A DNA stretch of 64,000 bases from 2-12-FULL-60-19 sp041483675 (GTDB taxonomy: Bacteria; Desulfobacterota; Binatia; UBA9968): NCBI GenBank assembly GCA_041483675.1, contig JBGPGE010000004.1, positions 1 to 64,000 on the forward strand, read 5' to 3'. Under the pieces are notes generated by a model, which saw only the letters and a list, made by a program, of their open reading frames with translations, had not been told where the DNA came from and did not search any database. Below, piece after piece: positions 25,176 to 33,391 of this stretch. The position numbers and the translations under genes are program-made. Within the stretch, counting starts at the first letter, position 1. Each line of letters starts with the position of its first letter.

Positions 25176-25283
25176 AATTTTGGATTTTGGATCCTTCGAC
25201 ATCGCTCAGGACAGGTTTTAGATTTTGGATTCATAAAGCCGGCTCTGTCAATCGGAAATCGAAAATCGGCAATCTAAAATTCT
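25176..25283. repeat. heptad-phased inverted array split by a CTTCGAC/GCTCAGG motif
   Basis: Units AATTTTG and GATTTTG, then GATCC, lead into CTTCGACATCGCTCAGGA (25194-). After it the array resumes with TTTTA, GATTTTG, GATTC. A facing arm, CAATCGG, AAATCGA, AAATCGG, CAATCTA, AAATTCT (25249-25283), runs in strict 7-nt phase and is roughly complementary. The block fills the gap between the Gfo/Idh start and the GT2 stop, touching both. Confidence 0.8.
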
Positions 25284-26202
25284 AACGAAACTCCTTGATG
25301 CGAAAGGGCGGATTGGTCCGGGCCTCGACGAAGCGCGCGAGGTTTCGCGCGTTGGACCAGCACGCCAGCGCGAGAACGGACGCGGCGAGTGCCCAGCCCG
25401 CCCAGCCGACAATCGCGAGGACAACGGCTGCGACAAAGAACAACCCCTCCAGGCAACGAAATCGCGCCGACCAGGTCTCCACGCCGCGCACGGCGAACGG
25501 AATCGCCCACAAATCGCGCACCACTTCAAACACGCGCCCGAGGCCGTAGTGCGAGCTTCCCGACTTACGCTCCCGGTCGAGGATCTCGACCTCCGAAAAC
25601 TCATCCGCCCGCACGCCGAACACGACCGGAGAGAAGCGGTTCATAAATCCCTTTGGCACGTACTTTCCTTCGAGCACTTCGCGCCGGTAGGCCTTGAGGC
25701 CGCAACCGCAGTCGTGGACGGCGACGCCGCTGACGAGGCGGATCAGCGCGTTGGCCACCTGCGAGGGGAGGCGGCGGTCCCAGTAGCTGCCGACCCGGTT
25801 GCGCCGCCAGCCCGAAACGACGCGGTAGCCCTCGGCCAGCCGCTCCAGCAGGGCCGGAATGTAGGCCGGGTCGTTCTGGTAGTCGCCGTCGATGGTCACA
25901 ACGATCTCACCCGACGCTTTGGAGACGCCGGCGAGCAGCGCCCAATTCTCGCCCACGTTCGACGCGAGATCCACGTAGTGAAAACGGCCGTCGTGGTCGG
26001 CGATGTCTTTCATGACGTTGAGCGTCCCGTCGCTGCTCGTATCGTTGACGAAAATAATTTCGTAGGGCCGGCCGAGCCGGTCTAGCCGGACTAGCCCATC
26101 TAGGCTGTCGCAAATCGCTTCATACAGAGGGCGCGCGTTGCCTTCCTCATTATGCATGGGCGCGACGACGGAGAGGTGAATGGGCTGCACGGGTGCGGTC
26201 AA
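25282..26202 (-). CDS. glycosyltransferase family 2 (ArnC/DPM1-like)
   Basis: A 306-residue GT2 enzyme with a C-terminal membrane region. The GT-A domain opens 'SVVAPMHNEEGNARPL', has 'VNDTSSDGT' and the 'TIDGDYQNDP' DxD-type motif near residues 118-125. An acceptor loop 'GWRRNR' and two hydrophobic helices (about 255-290) follow. Relatives attach a sugar to undecaprenyl or dolichyl phosphate, making the donor that ArnT-like enzymes use. The predicted start is TTG overlapping the DegT stop (TTGA); GTG 26190 is an alternative. 'CGCGLKAYRREV' is typical of ArnC-like enzymes. Confidence 0.88.
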   Translation of the reverse strand: MTAPVQPIHLSVVAPMHNEEGNARPLYEAICDSLDGLVRLDRLGRPYEIIFVNDTSSDGTLNVMKDIADHDGRFHYVDLASNVGENWALLAGVSKASGEIVVTIDGDYQNDPAYIPALLERLAEGYRVVSGWRRNRVGSYWDRRLPSQVANALIRLVSGVAVHDCGCGLKAYRREVLEGKYVPKGFMNRFSPVVFGVRADEFSEVEILDRERKSGSSHYGLGRVFEVVRDLWAIPFAVRGVETWSARFRCLEGLFFVAAVVLAIVGWAGWALAASVLALACWSNARNLARFVEARTNPPFRIKEFR

Positions 26203-27308
26203 GGCCTTGTCGAAAAGTAGTCGTTGACCGCAGCGCTAATATAAGCCACTTCTTCGTCCGTAAGCTCCGCGAAGACGGGCAGCGCGACGTTCTCTCGCGC
26301 GTATCTCTCCGCCTCCGGCAGAGAGTACGACGGCAGAGCGTGCGACCGCCAGGCCTGGTGATGGTGCAGGCAGAGCGGGTAGTAGATCCCGGTCCCGACG
26401 CCCTTGGCTTCCAGAAACTTTCTCAGCCCGTCGCGCTCCGGCGTCTCGAGCGCGTATTGATGATAAACGCTCGCGCGGTCTGGAAACTCCGGCGGGGTCT
26501 TGACCGGTAGCCGGCGGAACGCCTCGCTGTAACGCGCCGCGATCTCTCTGCGCCGCGCGTTGTCCCGGTCGAGCGTGGGAAGTTTGACGCGCAACGTCGC
26601 CGCCTGCAGCTCGTCGAGGCGGCTGTTCCAGCCGTAGATCCGGTGGTCGTATTTTTCCGCCTGCCCGTGAACGCGCAAGAGCGCGACTTTGTCCGCCAGG
26701 CCGTCGTCGTTGGTTAGCACCACGCCGCCGTCGCCGTAGCAGGCGAGGTTTTTGACCGGCCCCAGGCTCATCGGCGTCATAGCCCCGAATCCCGCCGCCC
26801 GCTTGCCTTTGTACAGCGCGCCGTGCGCCTGCGATGCGTCCTCGACCACCAAAATATTTTTTTCCGCGGCGATCTTCAGGATCGGCTCCATGTCGCAGGG
26901 CAGCCCAAGCATGTGGACGGGGACAATCGCGCGGGTGCGGGAGGTGATCGCGGCTTTGAAGCTTGCCAGGTCGGGGCCGTAGTCGCCCTTGGCCTTGTCG
27001 ATCAGAACCGGAACCGCGCCCACGGAGAAAATCGGCTCGATCACCGGGGCCGGCGCATGCGCGGCGAGTATCACCTCGTCGCCCGGCACGATGCCGAGGG
27101 CGCGGAGCGAAAGCTGAATCGCGTCGGTTCCCGAGGCGACGCCGACGGCGCGCTTCACGCCGCAATAAGCGGCGAACTCCCGCTCGAAGGCGGCGAGGTT
27201 CGGCCCGCCCAACAGCTTCATCGAAGCCAGCGCCTCGTCCCACCGGCGGCGCAGCTCGGATTCAATCGCGCGGTACTTTCGGGTCAGGTCGAGAAGAGGA
27301 ATCTTCAT
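26199..27308 (-). CDS. DegT/DnrJ/EryC1/StrS aminotransferase
   Basis: A 369-residue PLP-dependent sugar aminotransferase. Landmarks are 'GVASGTDAIQLSLRALGI' near the N-terminus, 'VEDASQAHGALYKGK' with the cofactor-binding Asp, and 'SLGPVKNLACYGDGG' with the Schiff-base lysine. 'RIYGWNSRLDELQAA' completes the family pattern. It would aminate a keto-sugar nucleotide in the pathway that supplies the GT2 and ArnT-like enzymes downstream. ATG 27308 (MKIPLLDL) is preferred to ATG 27323. First gene of the minus-strand cluster; the stop overlaps the next start by three bases. Confidence 0.9.
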   Translation of the reverse strand: MKIPLLDLTRKYRAIESELRRRWDEALASMKLLGGPNLAAFEREFAAYCGVKRAVGVASGTDAIQLSLRALGIVPGDEVILAAHAPAPVIEPIFSVGAVPVLIDKAKGDYGPDLASFKAAITSRTRAIVPVHMLGLPCDMEPILKIAAEKNILVVEDASQAHGALYKGKRAAGFGAMTPMSLGPVKNLACYGDGGVVLTNDDGLADKVALLRVHGQAEKYDHRIYGWNSRLDELQAATLRVKLPTLDRDNARRREIAARYSEAFRRLPVKTPPEFPDRASVYHQYALETPERDGLRKFLEAKGVGTGIYYPLCLHHHQAWRSHALPSYSLPEAERYARENVALPVFAELTDEEVAYISAAVNDYFSTRP

Positions 27309-27483
27309 TGGAATCGCCGGCAATGCTCCGGGAGATTATCAAAAACTTGAGGCGAGACGGAATCTCGCTCACGGCATCAGCAAAACTACTACATGAATTT
27401 TCATCAAAGCACAAATCTTGGCGGCGCGGATCGGCCGGCGCGGTTGCAGTCGGATGGCGAAGCCACTAGAAAGAGACGAGGCC

Positions 27484-28941
27484 ATGAATCTGCTCGCGCG
27501 CGCTCCGACGGACACTCGCACCGACTGGCTGCTCCTGATCAACGCCATGCTCGGGAATTTTGTCGCCGGGTTGTCGACCAGAATCTTTATGATCTCTCTG
27601 CCCACGCTGGCCGCCGGCCTGGGCACGGATATCCGGGGGATCGCCTGGGCGCTCATCTCTTTTCAGCTTGCGGCGATCAGCTTTTCGATCGTCTTCGGCC
27701 GGCTGGGAGACATCTACGGCAGGCAAAAAATTTACGGCCTCGGCTTCGTGACCCTTACGCTCGCCTCGCTGCTCTGCGGCCTCTCCCAGACGATTCTGCA
27801 GCTCATCCTGTTCCGCTTTGTCCAGGGCGTGGGCTCCGCCATGACGCAGTCGGCCGGCCGCGCCCTGGCGATGGACGCCGTCCCGGAAGGACGGGCGGGC
27901 AAGGCGCAGGGAATCATGACGATGGCGTTTCACTCCGGGTTTTTCATCGGCCCTCCGCTCGGCGGTCTGATGATCGACTACGTGCACTGGCGCGCCATTT
28001 TCTTCCTGATCTTTGGTTTCGGCCTGGCGGGCCTTGCGCTGAGCGCCGTGAGGCTCAAGAGGCAATCAAGTTCGCCGGCTGCCGCCGGCGGGGCTTCGGT
28101 CGATTACGCGGGCGCGGGCCTGCTCATCACGCTCACGTCGCTGTTGACGTTGCTGCTGGACCACAAAGCAGCGGAGTTGATCGGTATCGCGAGAAAGGAT
28201 GTATTGCTCCTGGCGTTCGGCGCGGCGTTGTGGGCGTTTTTGGCGCATGAGAAGCGGGCGCCGAGCCCGATGGTCCATTTGCCGCTGTTCGGAATAAAGA
28301 TGTTCGCGTACAGCGTGATCAGTCTGCTCGCGCTTTCGATTACCCGCGGCCTGGTCGGCTTCTTGCTGCCGTTTTATCTCCAAGACGTTCTTCAACTCTC
28401 GCCGTCGTACATGGGCCTTATCTTCCTCGCGCCGCCGATCTTCACCGTGAGCTTATCCGCTTTGGGCGGCCATATGGCGGACAGGGTCGGCCCTCGAATA
28501 CCGACGACAATCGGCGTGCTGGCCTCTCTCGCCGCGGTTCTGATCGGCGCGGTCTTGAGGGTGGATTCTCATTGGCTCTTGCCGACCGCGATGCTCGGAC
28601 TTACGGGCATCGGCACCGCTTTTTTCAACTCCGCCAACCAGGCGGCGATTCTCGGCTCCGCGCCGAAGGAGCATCGGGGAATGGCCAACGGGATGGTGCA
28701 CACGGGTTTCGAGCTGGGGCATATGCTGGGCGTGTCGTTCGGCGGGCTTCTGTTGGCGCTCGCCTTCGGGTATTATTCCGGCACGCCGGGCGCGGCGCCA
28801 AGCGCGGAAAATGCGCCGGCGTTTGTTTCGTCGATGAACGCGAGTTACATCGCGGCGAGCGCGATCACTCTCGTGGCGTTGTTCACTTCGCTCATGCGCG
28901 GGAGCGGGATGATACGCGCCGCGGAAGGAAAGGGGCATTGA
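27484..28941 (+). CDS. MFS transporter, DHA2-like drug exporter
   Basis: A protein of about 485 residues with roughly fourteen membrane helices, the size and layout of DHA2 (EmrB/QacA) proton antiporters. The MFS loop 2-3 motif appears as 'GRLGDIYGRQKIYGLGF'. A TM5 'motif C'-like segment 'GFFIGPPLGGLMIDYV' also appears. I chose ATG 27484 (MNLLARA); in-frame ATGs at 27454 and 27418 are possible. The substrate is not predictable. It is divergent from the envelope-sugar operon. Confidence 0.85.
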   Translation: MNLLARAPTDTRTDWLLLINAMLGNFVAGLSTRIFMISLPTLAAGLGTDIRGIAWALISFQLAAISFSIVFGRLGDIYGRQKIYGLGFVTLTLASLLCGLSQTILQLILFRFVQGVGSAMTQSAGRALAMDAVPEGRAGKAQGIMTMAFHSGFFIGPPLGGLMIDYVHWRAIFFLIFGFGLAGLALSAVRLKRQSSSPAAAGGASVDYAGAGLLITLTSLLTLLLDHKAAELIGIARKDVLLLAFGAALWAFLAHEKRAPSPMVHLPLFGIKMFAYSVISLLALSITRGLVGFLLPFYLQDVLQLSPSYMGLIFLAPPIFTVSLSALGGHMADRVGPRIPTTIGVLASLAAVLIGAVLRVDSHWLLPTAMLGLTGIGTAFFNSANQAAILGSAPKEHRGMANGMVHTGFELGHMLGVSFGGLLLALAFGYYSGTPGAAPSAENAPAFVSSMNASYIAASAITLVALFTSLMRGSGMIRAAEGKGH

Positions 28942-28967
28942 GATGGAGCGAGGAATGCCGGGGGTTC

Positions 28968-29093
28968 GCAGTGTTCGGCGACCTCGGGGCAGGCCCTTCC
29001 GGTCGACGGCAATAGGGCGCTGGTTTTTTCGAATCTTTGCGGTCGGTGCCGTCGCCCTTCAGGGCCTGTCCCTCGGCCGCCGGGAAACACTGC
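28968..29093. repeat. long imperfect inverted repeat
   Basis: Left arm 28968-29000 (GCAGTGTTCGGCGACC then GGGGCAGGCCC) is partly complementary to right arm 29061-29093 (AGGGCCTGTCCC then GGGAAACACTGC). The outer eight bases (GCAGTGTT/AACACTGC) and the inner GCAGGCCCT/AGGGCCTG blocks pair best. About 60 bases of loop separate them. No protein is encoded. It could be a small non-autonomous element or a terminator between the MFS and SDR genes. Confidence 0.55.
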
Positions 29094-29164
29094 GTCCCTG
29101 TTCATTCAGGTTACTGGGATAGAGCTTTGCTTGCAGGAAAGAATTAGGAAAAGGAGACCGTTTT

Positions 29165-29914
29165 ATGAAATTAGAAAATAAGGTGGCCGTGGTGACCGGG
29201 GCGGGACGCAATATCGGCGAGGAGATCGTCAAGATATTTGCGGAGGAGGGGGCGCGCGTCGCGATTGTGGATTTGGACAAAGGGCGGGGCGAGAAGGTGG
29301 CGGCCGAAGTGAACGCCGCTCATCCAGGCTGCGCGATGGCATTGGTATGCGATGTCTCCTCGGCGGCGGATGTTGAAAAGATGGTCGGCGCGGTTACGCA
29401 GAAGTGGGGCGGCGGCATCGATATTTTGGTCAACAACGCGGCCTGGACCGACCGCAAGAATATTTTAGACCTGACCGAGCAGGAGTGGGACAGGGTGATG
29501 AACGTGACGCTCAAGAGCGTCTTTCTCTGCACCAAGTTTATCGCCCGCGTCATGGTGGACGAGAAGCGCAAAGGGCGCATCATCAATATCGCTTCGACCT
29601 CCGGCTATACGGGCCGGCCCGATGCCACCGCCTACACGGCGGCCAAGGGCGGAGTGTTGAATCTGACACGCTCGCTGGCGATCCAGCTCGCGCCTTATGG
29701 GATACGCGTCAACTCGGTCACGCCCAACCGCATCGGCTCGCCCGTGGGCGAGGACGTGGTGCCGGAGAACCGCTACGTCAAGAATCTCGCCGGGCGCCGA
29801 GGGACGCCGAGGGACGTGGCGCAGGCGGTGCTGTTTATGTGTGGGGACGAATCCGACTTCATCACTGCCGCCGATCTCCTGGTGGACGGCGGCGCGATGG
29901 CCGGGAGAATATAA
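29165..29914 (+). CDS. SDR family oxidoreductase
   Basis: A 249-residue classical short-chain dehydrogenase. Cofactor motif TGAGRNIGE at residues 11-19 (TGxxxGxG variant), Asp36/38 after beta-2, NNA at about 89-91 and the catalytic Ser-Tyr-Lys (AST-x8-Y-x3-K: 'GYTGRPDATAYTAAK'). The C-terminal 'TAADLLVDGG' strand is typical. It reduces or oxidises an unknown alcohol or ketone. AAAAGGAG precedes the ATG. Confidence 0.9.
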   Translation: MKLENKVAVVTGAGRNIGEEIVKIFAEEGARVAIVDLDKGRGEKVAAEVNAAHPGCAMALVCDVSSAADVEKMVGAVTQKWGGGIDILVNNAAWTDRKNILDLTEQEWDRVMNVTLKSVFLCTKFIARVMVDEKRKGRIINIASTSGYTGRPDATAYTAAKGGVLNLTRSLAIQLAPYGIRVNSVTPNRIGSPVGEDVVPENRYVKNLAGRRGTPRDVAQAVLFMCGDESDFITAADLLVDGGAMAGRI

Positions 29915-29968
29915 AATGGCCGGTTCGTTAGGGACGGAGGCCGCTCCCTTTCGGATGCGGAGAGGGGT

Positions 29969-30116
29969 CGTCACTCCCGCGGAAGCGGGAGGGTGGAGTC
30001 TCACCCCCTCTTTGTCTCCCCCTTAGCAAGGGGGAGATTTAGTAGGGGTCCTGGATTCCCGTTTCGGCCTGAGGCTGATCCGTCCGAAGCCCAGTGGCGG
30101 ATTCACGGGAATGACG
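29969..30116. repeat. nested composite palindrome (REP-like with CCCCCTT insert)
   Basis: Outer element of the CGTCACTCCCGCGGAAGCGG type, ending CACGGGAATGACG, is interrupted by a second palindrome (30003-30049: ACCCCCTCTTTG, TCTCCCCCTTAGCAAGGGGG, AGATTTAGTAGGGGT). The right half also holds a third fold around TTTCGGCCTGAGGC. The same nesting recurs at 36025-36127, which shows it is a stable composite unit. It lies between the convergent SDR and MFS genes. Confidence 0.8.
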
Positions 30117-30185
30117 CGAGAGGGGCAAGCCCGTCACAACTGCGCGGCCTTCAAGCGACATACTCGAATCCGCCTACTGAAGTGT

Positions 30186-31436
30186 TTACCGCTTTTTTTC
30201 TTTCACGAACATCAGCAGGATCATTCCCGCGACGTATGAGCAGGCGGCGACGTAGAAGGCGGGGGCGAAGCCGTAGCGGTCCATGATGTAGCCGGTGACG
30301 AGGGTCCAGATGGGCGCGGAGATGAAGCCGACGAAAAAGTAGATGGAAAAGGCGGCGTCCGCCAGCTCTTCCGAGGCAAAGTCGGCGATCATCGCCTGGG
30401 TGAGCGAGCCGCGCGCGTTGACGACGGCGCCGTAGAGAAGCAGGTTGACGAAGAACAGGGCGTCCAGCCCCGTGTGATGTGGGAGCCACACGGTCATGAT
30501 CGCGGACAGCGCCAGCGTGATCTGCACGATGAAGGAGCGCTTCCAGTATCTATCCGACAACCAGCCGATCGTCAGCGGCCCCACCAGCGCCGCGCCTTGC
30601 AGCGCCGTCAACAGCAGGCCGCCGCTCGAAGCCGAGACCGAAAACTGCTCCATGAAAAAAGGCACCAGGTACGTTGCGTTGACGCCGGTGCCGCGCCCCG
30701 CCGCGCCGACCATCAAGATCAGAGAGGTCAGCATGAGGTTGCGGTCCTTCAAGCATTTGACATAGGCGCTCAGGCCGGCCTGGGCTTTGGTTTTTTTGCT
30801 TTCCAGTCCGCCTTGAGGGCCCCGATCGCGAAGGAAGAAAAGGGCGAGGCCAAACAGCATTCCAGGAATGCCGAAAATGACGAACACCCAGCGCCAGCCC
30901 ATGTAGAGTAGGAGAAACGATGCGAGCGCCGGGGCGACGAAGGAGCCCGCGTTGCCCGCGGTATAGTGGAAGGTAAGCGCCCAGCCGCGCGCCTTGGGAT
31001 AGTAGCGCGAAAGCAGGCTCGATCCCGTGGGGTGCTGCGGGCTGGAGCCGACGGAGGAGACGACGCGCATGAATATGAGTTGGGGGTAATTTCCAACCAG
31101 CGAGTGGAGGATAGTGGACAGGCCCAACACCACATTGCCCAGTCCGAGCATCGTCGTGCGCTTGAACATGCCGGCCAGCAGGCCGTAGACCACCTGGAGC
31201 CCGTTGCCGGTCAGGCTGGAGACGGCCGAGAGGACGCCCAACTGGAGAAAACCGAAGCCCAGGTCCCGCATCATCACCGGGAAGAGGACCGAGGTGAAGC
31301 TCGACTGTAGATGATTGAGCGCGTGGCAGAAGCTGATGAGTCCGATGGCAAACCGCTTCTCGGTCGCGCCCGCTTCCGCCTCTGTTTCGCCCTGCGCGTC
31401 GATGGGGATGGCTTCGGCTTTTTGCGTGTCGTTCAT
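30186..31436 (-). CDS. MFS transporter
   Basis: A 416-residue major facilitator with about twelve helices and N- and C-terminal cytoplasmic ends. Visible features are 'VSSVGSSPQHPTGSSLLSRYYPKARGWAL' around helices 3-4, the following 'AGNAGSFVAPALASFLL' helix, and a central cytoplasmic loop rich in Gly/Lys. The pattern resembles sugar-phosphate or organic-anion antiporters (OPA/ACS-like), and no substrate is assigned. It is divergent from the solute-binding protein gene at 31602, with 165 bases between. Confidence 0.85.
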   Translation of the reverse strand: MNDTQKAEAIPIDAQGETEAEAGATEKRFAIGLISFCHALNHLQSSFTSVLFPVMMRDLGFGFLQLGVLSAVSSLTGNGLQVVYGLLAGMFKRTTMLGLGNVVLGLSTILHSLVGNYPQLIFMRVVSSVGSSPQHPTGSSLLSRYYPKARGWALTFHYTAGNAGSFVAPALASFLLLYMGWRWVFVIFGIPGMLFGLALFFLRDRGPQGGLESKKTKAQAGLSAYVKCLKDRNLMLTSLILMVGAAGRGTGVNATYLVPFFMEQFSVSASSGGLLLTALQGAALVGPLTIGWLSDRYWKRSFIVQITLALSAIMTVWLPHHTGLDALFFVNLLLYGAVVNARGSLTQAMIADFASEELADAAFSIYFFVGFISAPIWTLVTGYIMDRYGFAPAFYVAACSYVAGMILLMFVKEKKR

Positions 31437-31601
31437 CGCTGTACCGCTTTCCGCTTAGCCTCTTTTTATCGCCCGGACTCGATGGAAGTCAACGTCTTGA
31501 GCCAATCCGCGCAAAAAAGTTTCCTCTTGACGATCTTCGCGTAAGCCGTTAGCGTTGGGGGCAAAATACCGTCCGGCGTCGTCGCCGAAGGAGGACTTCG
31601 T

Positions 31602-32564
31602 ATGGCCATCACGCGGCGCAATTTTGTAGTCAAGGTTGCCCTGGGGGTCGCGGCTCTGCCTTTCCTGGGCAAGAGCGCTCTGGCTCAAACCAAAGGGAAA
31701 GTCGGCTACATGAAGATCGCGGATGACGCTCCCTTCTTCATGGCGTTGGAAAAGGGGTTGTTTAAGAACCAGGGGCTAGAGCTTGAGATCGTTCCCATGG
31801 CGGGAGGGGCGGTGATCCTGCCCGGGGTCGCTTCGGGGGACCTGCAGGTCGGCTTTTCGAATGTGATTTCGCTCTATCAGGCCTACTTGCAGGGCTTTGA
31901 TTTCAAAATAATCTGCGGCGGCGCCACCAACATCAAGGGAACCAACGACACCCACGCGCTCCAGGTGCTGAAGGATTCGCCGATTAAGAGCGCCAGAGAT
32001 CTCGAAGGAAAGACGATCGCCGTCAACACCTTGAACAACATCGTTCACCTCATGGCGCTCGCGTGGCTCGAAAAGAGCGGCGCGAACCCGTCCAAGGTGA
32101 AGTTCGTCGAAATCCCTTTCCCGCAAATGGAAGCGGCGCTGGTCTCCGGCAGGGTCGAGGCGATCAGCGCGCAGGAGCCGTTCGTGGCCGCGTCCGTCAG
32201 CAAAGGGGTGACTCGCGTGCTGGCGCACCCATGGAGCGAGGCGGCGCCGAAGTTCCTCATCGGCACTTGGTTCGCCTCTGAAAAGTGGATTCAGAAAAAC
32301 AAAGAGACGGCGCGCAGCTTTGTCCAAGGCATGAATCAAGCGATCGATGCCGTCAACGCCGATAGCGAGGGGGCAAGAAACCTTATGCCCAAATGGACGG
32401 GTTTGAGCCCCGATCTGGTCAAGCAGGTCGCCATGCCGCTATTCGAGAAGGGCGTGTCCGAGAAGGACCTCCAGGTGACCATCGACCTGACATACAAGCA
32501 CAAGTTGATCGATCGCGCTTTCAAGGCGGCGGAGATCATCAGCGATCTTGCCCCGAAGGGGTAG
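31602..32564 (+). CDS. ABC transporter substrate-binding protein (TauA/SsuA-like)
   Basis: A 320-residue NMT1/SsuA-type periplasmic binding protein. The leader 'ITRRNFVVKVALG..ALPFL..SALAQ' has paired arginines followed by a hydrophobic core and an AxA site, so export may be by the Tat route. The body shows 'DDAPFFMALEKGLFKNQGLELE' and 'SARDLEGKTIAVNTLNN', as in aliphatic sulfonate and taurine binding proteins. AAGGAGG lies before the ATG. First gene of an SBP-ATPase-permease-permease operon. Confidence 0.88.
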   Translation: MAITRRNFVVKVALGVAALPFLGKSALAQTKGKVGYMKIADDAPFFMALEKGLFKNQGLELEIVPMAGGAVILPGVASGDLQVGFSNVISLYQAYLQGFDFKIICGGATNIKGTNDTHALQVLKDSPIKSARDLEGKTIAVNTLNNIVHLMALAWLEKSGANPSKVKFVEIPFPQMEAALVSGRVEAISAQEPFVAASVSKGVTRVLAHPWSEAAPKFLIGTWFASEKWIQKNKETARSFVQGMNQAIDAVNADSEGARNLMPKWTGLSPDLVKQVAMPLFEKGVSEKDLQVTIDLTYKHKLIDRAFKAAEIISDLAPKG

Positions 32565-32582
32565 CTGACATGCCCATGAGGC

Positions 32583-32612
32583 GTGAAGGGTGAAAGGTGC
32601 GGTCTCACCTTT
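32583..32612. repeat. heptad units with hairpin at the ATPase start
   Basis: GTGAAGG, GTGAAAG and GTGCGGT (32583-32603) are in 7-nt phase. GAAAGGTG (32592-32599) then pairs perfectly with CACCTTTC (32606-32613), ending one base before the ATPase ATG at 32615. The stem could hide the start region or weaken read-through from the SBP gene, which would lower ATPase and permease output relative to the binding protein. Confidence 0.6.
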
Positions 32613-32614
32613 CT

Positions 32615-33391
32615 ATGGCCATTCTCGAAGTAGAAGCTCTTTCCAAGAGTTATCGCCAGGCGGGTGGGGAATCGACGCCGGCGATTCAAGAAATTTCATT
32701 TCAAGTCGATCAGGGAGAGTTCGTCTCGCTCGTCGGCCCTTCCGGCTGCGGCAAGACGACGCTGCTCATGTGCCTGGCGGGGCTGCTCGCGCCGAGCGGC
32801 GGCCGGGTGGTCGTTAATGGGAAAAAAGTCGATGGCCCGCCGCCGAATCTCGTGCTGGTTTTCCAGGAATACAACCGCTCCCTGTTTGCCTGGCGCACGG
32901 TGCTCGGCAACGTGCTGTTCGGTCTTGAGGCCAAGAAAAATTCTTCGCGGGATACGGAGAAAAAAGCCAAACATCTTCTCGGTCTGGTCGGCCTGGAAGG
33001 CTTTGAGCGGCACTATCCCTGGGAGCTTTCGGGGGGAATGCAACAGCGGGTCGCCATCGCCCGCGCGCTCGCCTATGAGCCGGAGGTGCTCCTGATGGAC
33101 GAGCCTTTTGGCTCGGTGGACGCGATGACGCGGCTCGAGCTGGAGGACAGCCTGCTCAAGCTGTGGAAGGAACTCAAAACAACCATTCTGTTCGTCACGC
33201 ACGATATCGAAGAGGCGATCTATCTCTCGGACAGAATCCAGGTGCTGGGCCGCCGGCCCTCTCGCGTGATCGGTGGCGTGGCGGTCCCTCTCAGCCGCCC
33301 ACGGGATCAACTCGCGACGCGAGCGGACGGGCGATTTATGGAACTCAGAAACGAAATCTACCGGCAGATCTCGGGAGATGGGGTATCGTGA
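32615..33391 (+). CDS. ABC transporter ATP-binding protein (SsuB/TauB-like)
   Basis: A 258-residue importer ATPase. Walker A GPSGCGKTT, Q-loop 'VFQEYNRSLFAW', signature LSGGMQQR, Walker B VLLMDEPFGSVD and switch His (VTHDIEEA) are all intact. I chose ATG 32615 (MAILEVEAL); GTG 32597 in frame is unlikely because it lies in the hairpin. Its stop overlaps the GTG start of the next permease by four bases (GTGA). Confidence 0.92.
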   Translation: MAILEVEALSKSYRQAGGESTPAIQEISFQVDQGEFVSLVGPSGCGKTTLLMCLAGLLAPSGGRVVVNGKKVDGPPPNLVLVFQEYNRSLFAWRTVLGNVLFGLEAKKNSSRDTEKKAKHLLGLVGLEGFERHYPWELSGGMQQRVAIARALAYEPEVLLMDEPFGSVDAMTRLELEDSLLKLWKELKTTILFVTHDIEEAIYLSDRIQVLGRRPSRVIGGVAVPLSRPRDQLATRADGRFMELRNEIYRQISGDGVS

